NCBI GenBank assembly: GCA_021820525.1
Contig: JAKADM010000001.1
Span: 62,001-126,000, forward strand
Source: Thermoplasmata archaeon
Lineage (GTDB): Archaea > Thermoplasmatota > Thermoplasmata > Thermoplasmatales > Thermoplasmataceae
Direction: 5' to 3'
DNA length: 64,000 bases
The translations under genes and the position numbers were made by a program. Of this stretch, positions 54,436-61,915 are shown piece by piece. The number at the start of each line of letters is the position of its first letter. Position 1 is the stretch's first letter. The notes beneath the pieces were generated by a model. That model was not told the DNA's origin. It ran no database searches and saw nothing but the letters and a program-made list of their open reading frames with translations.

Positions 54436-55182
54436 TCAAAAATGACTGGATGATGCATAAAATCTAAGGCCTTCAGGCGAATCGTACTTGTCGAAATAGG
54501 CATCATATGTCCTTTCAAGATTCTCAACAGTTATAGTTTCATCGGTATTCCCATAGGCAATAACCTTTCCGTTTTTCATAAGCATTATTTTATCCGAAAT
54601 TTTTCTTGCATAATTGATGTCATGGTTGACAACTATGATTCCTCTCCCCATTTTCTTTAATTTAACAAGTATGGACGAAAGGGTTGAAATCTTATCTATA
54701 TCAAGAAAGGAAGAGGGTTCATCAAGAAATATGTAACTTGAATCCTGGTATATACCGGCAGCAATCATAACCATTCTCTTCTCTCCTCCGCTCAGTGTTG
54801 AAAATTCTCTGTTTATTAGATGGGATATGCCGCACAGGTCCAGAGATTGGTTTATGGCATCTCTGTCATTTCCCCTAGTAAAGGCTGAAATCTCCATAAT
54901 ATCATTTACCGTAAAGCTCATGGGCGTTGGAATTTCCTGCTTTACAATTGCAATCTTCCTGGATATTTCCCTTGGATTCATGTATTCCATGTTTGCGCCG
55001 TCAATGATTACTTTGCCTGAATCGATCCTGTCAAGCCCAGCCATGGCATAAAGGCTGCTTGTTTTACCAGAACCGTTCTTTCCACAAATTGATATAATTT
55101 CCCCAGGATCAAGTGAAATTTCCACAGGCCCTATCTCCAGTTTTCCTCTTTTAAATCTCAGTCCCTGGACTTCAAGCGTCAT
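54436..55182 (-). CDS. btuD: ABC transporter ATP-binding protein, FecE/BtuD type
   Basis: A 248-residue ATPase: Walker A CGKNGSGKTS, Q-loop VKQEIPTP, signature STLSGGEKRM, Walker B YIFLDEPSS, and the switch His in VVNHDI. It overlaps the permease gene by 11 nt. The closest class imports iron-siderophores, haem or cobalamin. Its stop is 1 nt from the convergent Toprim gene. Confidence 0.9.
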   Translation of the reverse strand: MTLEVQGLRFKRGKLEIGPVEISLDPGEIISICGKNGSGKTSSLYAMAGLDRIDSGKVIIDGANMEYMNPREISRKIAIVKQEIPTPMSFTVNDIMEISAFTRGNDRDAINQSLDLCGISHLINREFSTLSGGEKRMVMIAAGIYQDSSYIFLDEPSSFLDIDKISTLSSILVKLKKMGRGIIVVNHDINYARKISDKIMLMKNGKVIAYGNTDETITVENLERTYDAYFDKYDSPEGLRFYASSSHF

Positions 55183-56230
55183 AGTAACCTCTCCTGGAAA
55201 TTCTTAACATAAGGAGCATAAAGAATGGAACCCCTATTATCCCGGTTATTATGCCAATGGGTATGACCTCCCCAACAACAATAAGATGGGCAATATCATT
55301 GCTTAAAACAAGAAATGTGCCGCCAAGAATGGCAGATGCGGGTATTACCCTTCTGTTTGATCCACCAAACATTATCCTTGAAACATGGGGGAAGATCAGA
55401 CCAACGAATCCTATGAGGCCGCTTATGGAAACGACTGCTGATACCGCTATTGTAGACACAATTATGGCCTTTGCCTTTGCCCTCTCCACATTTACACCAA
55501 CGGATTTGGCATGGTCTTCACCCATCTGCAGAGCATTTAACTCGCTGCTCATGGAAAACAGGAAAATTGAACTGATCAGGACAAGAGGAACAATTATGGA
55601 ATCCTCTCTCCAGGATATTCCCTGAAGTGACCCGAGAAGCCAAAAGAAAACTTCGTTTTCCATATCAGGCCTGCTATAGAGAAGAAGGGCAACGATGGAT
55701 GTGATGAAGAGTGAAATTGCTATTCCTGTAAGAAGCATAACAACGGGAGGAGTTCTTCCATCTCTCATTGAGAGCAAGTATACCAGTCCAACAGTTGCCA
55801 GAGAAAAAATAAATGCGAATATGGGCAGTGAAAAGATGCCAAATATGAAAACTCCTGAAACTATAACTATAACTGCACCAAGGGATGCTCCACTTGAAAC
55901 GCCAGTAATATAAGGTTCAGATATGGGGTTCCTGAAAATACTCTGTATGACAGCACCACCTACCGCAAGAGAAGCACCCACGGCTGCTGCACCAATTATT
56001 TCAGGCTCTCTGAGGATAACAATGATTTCATAGTATTTCAAAGGAATGGAAAATCCATGGTAACCCAGTTGATAGAAAATAGATTCATATACGTATTTGA
56101 ATGGAATTGACACAGGCCCCACAAGTATGGAAAGAATAATGGACATGAAAAAAATTAACAATATAATGCCGTAGGAAAAATCCTTCAGAATTTTTTTCCA
56201 GCTTATGTTCATGGACCTGTTTTTAAACAT
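55172..56230 (-). CDS. btuC: ABC transporter permease, FecCD/BtuC type
   Basis: A 352-residue permease with about ten helices; the BtuC hallmarks GAAAVGASLAVGGAVIQSIFRNPISEPYITGVSSGASLGA and GLIFPHVSRIMFG are present (family: ..NPLAdP.lLGvs.GA.lga, GLI.PH..R). It forms the channel of the importer. It lies 10 nt downstream of the binding-protein gene. Confidence 0.9.
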   Translation of the reverse strand: MFKNRSMNISWKKILKDFSYGIILLIFFMSIILSILVGPVSIPFKYVYESIFYQLGYHGFSIPLKYYEIIVILREPEIIGAAAVGASLAVGGAVIQSIFRNPISEPYITGVSSGASLGAVIVIVSGVFIFGIFSLPIFAFIFSLATVGLVYLLSMRDGRTPPVVMLLTGIAISLFITSIVALLLYSRPDMENEVFFWLLGSLQGISWREDSIIVPLVLISSIFLFSMSSELNALQMGEDHAKSVGVNVERAKAKAIIVSTIAVSAVVSISGLIGFVGLIFPHVSRIMFGGSNRRVIPASAILGGTFLVLSNDIAHLIVVGEVIPIGIITGIIGVPFFMLLMLRISRRGYYDA

Positions 56231-56240
56231 CTATTTCTCC

Positions 56241-57218
56241 TCATTCATCTGCAACGTGCAAGGGCACAGGGCTGTACTGCAGGTTAATGGGGAATGATGG
56301 AAGTGAAACTATGTCGCCATAAACTTTATAGATCAGCCACTGTATGCCATAAACTGATCTGAAGGTTGGTTCCTGAAATATGTTGTCATTGAATATGTTA
56401 TAAACTCTGTGGGATGAATAGGCAGAAGTTTGAGTGTAGGGTGTTTCATTTACAAGAGAATCATTGAAATACTGATCAAGAATCAACACCTGTGGATTTC
56501 CGCTCACAATTATTTCATTTGAAATCTCATAGAAACCTGACTGGTTTACCGCGATATTCTTCATATGGGCAAATTCAAACATCTGATTCATGAAAGTGTT
56601 ATTTCCAGAGGTCCATGTTCCGTGGGAACCTGGATAAAGGGCATAAAACATTGAATATTCCTCTGGGACGGAAACATTTTGCAGTTTCGCGAGAGATTCG
56701 TTTATCCACTGATTGATTTTTGAGGCATTGTTCTGGGTTCCGGTAAGTTCTCCAAGGAGTGTTGTCTGCCTTTCGATCAGATTGAAACTGGTGTTAGCCC
56801 CGGATGAAAGAAATACGTAATCAATCCCAAGGGAAAGGAGCTGGTTAACCTGGCTCTGGGAATAATTTGTGAATGATATTACTGCATCTGGAGAGAGATT
56901 TACAATCTGTTGTATGCTCATGGATGGATAATCTGTGACATTGGGCAGTTTCTCATTGGGAGGGTATGAATCATAGGCATTTCCCCCTACAAGGTATTTG
57001 TATGCGCCCAGCGCGTAGAGAGTAGTAGTTGCTGCCGGATCAAGTGAAACGATGCGATCAAGCCTTACACCCTGTATATTGTTGGAATCAACTCCAATAA
57101 TAATGCCTTTATTTGTGCTGCCATGATTTACCACACCGACATCGTATATGATCAGGCCTGCTACAACAACTATTGCAACTGCAATTAAAGCCATCACTTT
57201 TCTATTCATGTCATTCAT
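56241..57218 (-). CDS. btuF: ABC transporter substrate-binding protein, BtuF/FecB type
   Basis: A 325-residue protein with an N-terminal membrane anchor (VMALIAVAIVVVAGLIIYDVGVV) instead of a lipobox Cys, then the periplasmic-binding fold: RIVSLDPAATTTLYALGAYKYLVGG, PNVTDYPSMSIQQIVNLSPDAVIS. Several NxS/T sites suggest surface glycosylation. The class binds vitamin B12, haem or ferric siderophores. The cobalamin assembly genes elsewhere in the window make B12 or cobinamide the favoured substrate (inference). ATG 57218 is used, although ATG 57209 is better placed relative to the TATA-like TTTTAATAAAG. Confidence 0.82.
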   Translation of the reverse strand: MNDMNRKVMALIAVAIVVVAGLIIYDVGVVNHGSTNKGIIIGVDSNNIQGVRLDRIVSLDPAATTTLYALGAYKYLVGGNAYDSYPPNEKLPNVTDYPSMSIQQIVNLSPDAVISFTNYSQSQVNQLLSLGIDYVFLSSGANTSFNLIERQTTLLGELTGTQNNASKINQWINESLAKLQNVSVPEEYSMFYALYPGSHGTWTSGNNTFMNQMFEFAHMKNIAVNQSGFYEISNEIIVSGNPQVLILDQYFNDSLVNETPYTQTSAYSSHRVYNIFNDNIFQEPTFRSVYGIQWLIYKVYGDIVSLPSFPINLQYSPVPLHVADE

Positions 57219-57387
57219 TGAAAACCACTTTATTAAAATGAAATTAACTTCAATTATTTAAAATTATTCAATCAAAAAACTCCCCTCGTGAAGAGGATTG
57301 AATTAAAAAATTTCCACCGTCCTAGTTATAAAATTTCTCAGGATTTCACTTACAAAAGTTTATCACTTAATTTTACATACATAGGCA

Positions 57388-58380
57388 GTGCCAGAAAGTT
57401 ATTCTCAACAGATAAGGTTCTATGAACTTAAAAGGAGTCAGAAGGTGGATGTCAGCTTGAGCTTTATCTGCATTTTTACTGGAAAGGATTCAATTCTTGA
57501 GGAATCTATTGAAAGCATTATAGATATAGGCGAGGAGACTGGCCTTAAATTTGAAATACTCATAATGAACAACACGTACTATGGCATAAACCCTCAGGCA
57601 GTCCAGGACATAAAGAAATTTAATGGGGAATTAAAGATCATACAGTCTGCTGGAATGATTAGGGGAGCCGCTAAAAACGAGGCTTTCAAAAATAGCAATG
57701 GCAGCTATATTGTGCTCTTCAACCATGAGAAGGTTTACGAAATAGCCTATGCCGATTTGCTTTACTCCTTCGTAAGACAGAGAGAAAAGAGGATGCTGTT
57801 CTCTGAACTCATAGTGATACCGCGGGAAATAGTAGAGGAAAATATGGGGTGGAAAAACCTCAGGGTATCTGAAGATCTTGAATTTTTCACAAGGATTGCA
57901 AAAAACAATGGCATATTGTTTTATCCAACGGAGGGAAGAAGGACAATGGATATGTTCATACAGTATAAACCTTCACAACTGCAGGCAAAGAGGGAATACA
58001 AGAGGCTGAGCAGTGTAAAGAAAATATCCATGCTGAGAGATCTTACGGTTGGATGCAACTATAGTTTTAAGGATCTTTTCATACTTGGTGATATGAGGAA
58101 AAGAAGCAAATTATCGGAAAGACTGCTAATTATTTCCGCCTATTTTTCATCAAGAACAAGAGACCCTAAGGTTGTAAAGCAAGACAAGAACAACTATGTG
58201 CTTTTTATGGAAGCCATGTTCGAGTCAATCATTCTTGGTGAATATAAGAGATTTGACTTTTTCCAGAAACCTCTGAGGATAAGCATTACTGAGGATGAAA
58301 ATAAGTATCTTGCGGCAAGAAGCGAAATCTGGGCAAAGGTAAGGCCCTCCATCAAGCCCTTTGTTGACAATAACCTCTGA
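57388..58380 (+). CDS. Glycosyltransferase family 2-like protein (GT-A fold), possibly atypical
   Basis: A 330-residue protein whose first 200 residues follow the GT2 fold: SLSFICIFTGKDSILEESIESII, FEILIMNN, IIQSAGMIRGAAKNEAFKNSNGSYIVLFNHE and VSEDLEFFTRIAKNNG. The position of the DxD metal motif is NHE, and the ED near residue 166 is kept, so catalysis may be altered or metal-independent. The C-terminal third is helical and basic. GTG 57388 is the start. It could contribute to S-layer or lipid glycosylation, consistent with the sequon-rich neighbours; the acceptor is unknown. Confidence 0.65.
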   Translation: MPESYSQQIRFYELKRSQKVDVSLSFICIFTGKDSILEESIESIIDIGEETGLKFEILIMNNTYYGINPQAVQDIKKFNGELKIIQSAGMIRGAAKNEAFKNSNGSYIVLFNHEKVYEIAYADLLYSFVRQREKRMLFSELIVIPREIVEENMGWKNLRVSEDLEFFTRIAKNNGILFYPTEGRRTMDMFIQYKPSQLQAKREYKRLSSVKKISMLRDLTVGCNYSFKDLFILGDMRKRSKLSERLLIISAYFSSRTRDPKVVKQDKNNYVLFMEAMFESIILGEYKRFDFFQKPLRISITEDENKYLAARSEIWAKVRPSIKPFVDNNL

Positions 58381-58420
58381 ATAAAAAAATTTTTAAATTA
58401 AAAATTTCAGTCCTAAAAAT

Positions 58421-59440
58421 CTATTCTATCACCTCGAAGCTTTTTGGCCCGGATGTTCTTTTAAACATCCAGTTTGGATACATTTCCCTCTGGGATGAAA
58501 TCTTGTCAATTCTCTCAACCTGTTCCCTTGTAAGTGAAACCTCTACTGCAGACATGTTTTCCTCAAACTGCTCAAGACTTCTCGCACCTATGATCACTAT
58601 GGATTTTTTCTCAATGAGCCATGCAAGGGAAATCGCAGTCATTTTGCAACCCTGTTCCTTTGCAATATCCTCTATAACACTCAGTATGGAAGGTGCCTTC
58701 TCCTGGTCAAAATATGGAAATATCATTCCTCTGTCTCCAAACCTTGTGCCCGATTTGAGTTCAATATTCTTCCCATATTTTCCTGTGAGGACTCCTCCCT
58801 GCAGGGGACTCCATGCCATCAGGGCCATCCCCTCGTGCCTGATATAGGGTATCTCCTGATTTTCAATATCTCTGTTCAATATGGAGTAGTTTAACTGGGC
58901 AGAATGGTACATTTCATAATGCCTCTCCCTTGCTACAGTGTTAAATATTGCCATCTGCCAGGAACTAAAATTGGAGAATGCAGGATAGTGGATCTGGCCA
59001 TTTTCAACAAGATTCTGGAATATTTCTATGGTTTCTTCCACTGGCGTATCGAAATCATAGGAATGTGCCTGGTATATGTCTACAAAATCTGTACCCAGGC
59101 GCTGGAGGCTTCCTTTTATAGACTTTTCAATATGGGACCGGCTCAGGCCCTGCTGGTTTATGCCCTTCCCCATTCTTCCCCTTACTTTTGTGGCAATGTG
59201 AATTTCGTCCCTTATGGACCTGACCGCCTTTCCAAGGGCAATTTCCGACTGTCCGTTGTCGTAAACATCTGCAGTATCATACAGATTGATCCCATAATCA
59301 TATGCCCTCTTCACCATTTCATTTACCTGCTCCTGAGATAGCCCACCTATTTTCCAACTGTTTGTTTCACCAAAAGTCATTGCACCCAGGGCAAGCACCG
59401 ACACAAACATCCCTGTTTTTCCAAACCTTGTGTACTTCAT
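58421..59440 (-). CDS. Aldo/keto reductase
   Basis: A 339-residue TIM-barrel reductase: LALGAMTFGE, NLYDTADVYDNGQSE (catalytic Asp and Tyr), IHIATKVRG (Lys), DIYQAHSYD (His), and the NADPH-binding C-terminal SIVIIGARSLEQFEEN. It belongs to the bacterial-type AKR group acting on aldehydes or sugars. A TATA-like GTTTAAATT lies about 26 nt before the ATG, so the transcript is leaderless. Confidence 0.93.
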   Translation of the reverse strand: MKYTRFGKTGMFVSVLALGAMTFGETNSWKIGGLSQEQVNEMVKRAYDYGINLYDTADVYDNGQSEIALGKAVRSIRDEIHIATKVRGRMGKGINQQGLSRSHIEKSIKGSLQRLGTDFVDIYQAHSYDFDTPVEETIEIFQNLVENGQIHYPAFSNFSSWQMAIFNTVARERHYEMYHSAQLNYSILNRDIENQEIPYIRHEGMALMAWSPLQGGVLTGKYGKNIELKSGTRFGDRGMIFPYFDQEKAPSILSVIEDIAKEQGCKMTAISLAWLIEKKSIVIIGARSLEQFEENMSAVEVSLTREQVERIDKISSQREMYPNWMFKRTSGPKSFEVIE

Positions 59441-59521
59441 AATACCATAATTGATAGTGCAATTTAAACAATTACAGCATAGATTTTTATAGATAAGAAA
59501 ATCAGCGTCGGGATCATTTGT

Positions 59522-61915
59522 ATGGAAAGGTGCACTGTTATAATCACCGGCATTGCATTTTTATCAGTACTGTTGTTCATCCCTCATTTTCCAGTTGATA
59601 ATCCATCTGAAGTGGATATGGGAAACACAATTATGGCATACCACCCAATGGTGCTTAAATCAAATTCAGGGTTACCCATATATATGGAGGGGAATCTAAC
59701 AATTAACAACACAGACAGAGGCATAATGTGTGGATATAATCTTATATTTCAGGGAAATGGTTCACACAAAATATGCCTTGAAACAAATATTACCATATTG
59801 GATGAGAAAATTCAAAGTGAATCTGGTAAGGTGACAGTAAGAAATGAAAATGGCCTGACAATCCATATAATAAACAGTTCCTTTGATTTTAAGGGAGAGA
59901 TGAACTTAAGCAATTCTAAAATATACATTTACAAAACAGACATTTTGGGAGGCCAGATAAAAACCATGTTTTACAGGGATAAAATCTACGTAAAAGATTC
60001 AATAATTGAGGGCAGTTCCCCTATCAATTATAACTATTCCAGATCTGTGCTTTATAATGTTGCAAGCATAAGTAAGAACGGACAGCCTGCAGGAGGATAC
60101 ATGCCTGTAAAATTTCTATTCCGATCAATGGATTACTGGAATTTTCCAGTGAATAAATATATGATCTGTTTGAACTATTCGGCCACAGCAAATGAAAAAC
60201 TTTCCTTAAGTTTGAACCCATTATCATCCCTTAAGATTTCCGGAAACCTTTCACTTGAGGCTGGAAATAGAAGTATGGTTGAATGGTTCAATGAAAGCAA
60301 TGCCTTTGAAATCAAATCTTTTCAAAACAATATCAGCTTCACCGGCTACCTCAATGCATCCATGCCTCATAACATAACCATTTGGGGTGCCAGCGTTATA
60401 TTATATTCAACAAGCGTTTTGAACTATACGGGTCTCTGGCATAACTATGTTTTAATGTGGAATACCACTGCCATTATAAGGAACACCACAATCTCAGGTA
60501 GCAGCCAGAATTTTTGTTCATCAGGAATACCTGACGAAAACAAGACAGGAATATTTGAAGAAAACCATAGCAGATTGATCCTTATAGATTCCCATTTTAC
60601 TTCCTGGAATGGAAATTTAAATGAACAAAATCTGCCTGTGATTGCTCATAATGGAAGCTATTTTTCCATTTACAAGAAACTTATGGTAAACGGTTTCATG
60701 CACTCTTCTGTCGTTATGATAAAAATAGGAAAAATATGTTCAGGTATAGATAACGGGACGGACCTTAGCATTCCAGTGAAATATGAAAATTATACCGGCC
60801 GTGAGAACAGCAGTATTTATCTTATGACCTTATCCAATTGTGGGGGCTTTAACTATTTCAATAATGCAAGGTTCGATTTTGAAGGTCATATTTATTATGT
60901 TTCATGGCCAGACATCGATATATTGAATTCTGAGGTTATATGGCATAATATTTCTTTGAATTATACATCACAGATTGAAGTAAATGCGAATTATAATTAC
61001 AGCTGTACAGCCATAAATCTGTCTTTAAAAGAAAGAAGTATGTATAATTTCTCAACCAACGTTTCCACAAAGATATATGTAAACTATCAGAGTCAGAATT
61101 TTTCAAAAGCATATTACTATGATTTTATGAAATTAAATGGTACTGAGTTTGAAAATATTTCCCTTCCCAGAAGGCCCGGATTTAATAATCAATCAGTTTA
61201 CCTTAAATATACAGTATGTTACCATAACGGGGCAATGAATATATCTTCCAATTATTCACTGATTGAAAGGGTGCCGCCTCTCTTTTACACATTCCAATTT
61301 ACGGAATCAAATTTGACGGGCAATGAAACATGGAGTCTGAATATTTCAGGAAAAACCTATCATGTTGGGGATCACAGTTTCAATTACGAATCAATTGAAC
61401 CTTCTATTAAGGTCCAAATTTACAACTCATCCTTCTTCCATCCTGAATTTTATTGCAAAATTTACACTCCAGGCCATTACTCTATACCTTTTGTAAGGGA
61501 CAGGGGTAAAATACAGTTGATTGTGTCTGGGATAAACGGGCCTTATTCAGTCTCAGTTAACAATGAAAGCTATGAATTCAATATTTCCAATCCTTTTATA
61601 ATTACCTACTATGGACAGGTAAGATTGATAGTGAATTCAAGCCTTGGGGAGAAAACTTATACGCTCTGTTTAAACAAAAGCTATGAGACTTTATATGTGC
61701 ATTTTAAGGAGAAAAGAATCAGCCTGACAGGCATATTCTTAACAGCCACACTCTTAACTGGAACCTTTCTATTAATGGCTGTATCGATCAGAAGGAGTTT
61801 CTTTACATTCTGCCCTTACTGTATGGCCATTATAAGGCCATTTTCATTGAAAAGGCATAAATGTAAGCCTAAGGAAGGAATCAATTTAAAGTCAGGTAAA
61901 AGTTCCAGGCGCTAA
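59522..61915 (+). CDS. Large sequon-rich cell-surface protein with a cytoplasmic zinc-finger-like tail
   Basis: A 797-residue protein: N-terminal signal/anchor (VIITGIAFLSVLLFIPHF), an extracellular region of about 700 residues with roughly 40 NxS/T glycosylation sites and a parallel-beta-like repeat pattern, then an Ig-like module of the thermoplasmatal surface type (YTFQFTESNLTGNETWSLNISGKTY). A membrane helix near residue 745-765 (IFLTATLLTGTFLLMAVSI) follows, and a short basic cytoplasmic tail with FCPYCMAII..LKRHKC (CxxC..HxC). The tail is unusual: a likely zinc-binding module inside the cell. A TATA-like TTTTTATAG lies about 30 nt upstream. Confidence 0.8.
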   Translation: MERCTVIITGIAFLSVLLFIPHFPVDNPSEVDMGNTIMAYHPMVLKSNSGLPIYMEGNLTINNTDRGIMCGYNLIFQGNGSHKICLETNITILDEKIQSESGKVTVRNENGLTIHIINSSFDFKGEMNLSNSKIYIYKTDILGGQIKTMFYRDKIYVKDSIIEGSSPINYNYSRSVLYNVASISKNGQPAGGYMPVKFLFRSMDYWNFPVNKYMICLNYSATANEKLSLSLNPLSSLKISGNLSLEAGNRSMVEWFNESNAFEIKSFQNNISFTGYLNASMPHNITIWGASVILYSTSVLNYTGLWHNYVLMWNTTAIIRNTTISGSSQNFCSSGIPDENKTGIFEENHSRLILIDSHFTSWNGNLNEQNLPVIAHNGSYFSIYKKLMVNGFMHSSVVMIKIGKICSGIDNGTDLSIPVKYENYTGRENSSIYLMTLSNCGGFNYFNNARFDFEGHIYYVSWPDIDILNSEVIWHNISLNYTSQIEVNANYNYSCTAINLSLKERSMYNFSTNVSTKIYVNYQSQNFSKAYYYDFMKLNGTEFENISLPRRPGFNNQSVYLKYTVCYHNGAMNISSNYSLIERVPPLFYTFQFTESNLTGNETWSLNISGKTYHVGDHSFNYESIEPSIKVQIYNSSFFHPEFYCKIYTPGHYSIPFVRDRGKIQLIVSGINGPYSVSVNNESYEFNISNPFIITYYGQVRLIVNSSLGEKTYTLCLNKSYETLYVHFKEKRISLTGIFLTATLLTGTFLLMAVSIRRSFFTFCPYCMAIIRPFSLKRHKCKPKEGINLKSGKSSRR

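Noticed and set aside
57219-57387. Cobalamin riboswitch between btuF and the glycosyltransferase gene
   Set aside because: Only a short CCTC/GAGG stem is present; no B12-box-like sequence was seen.
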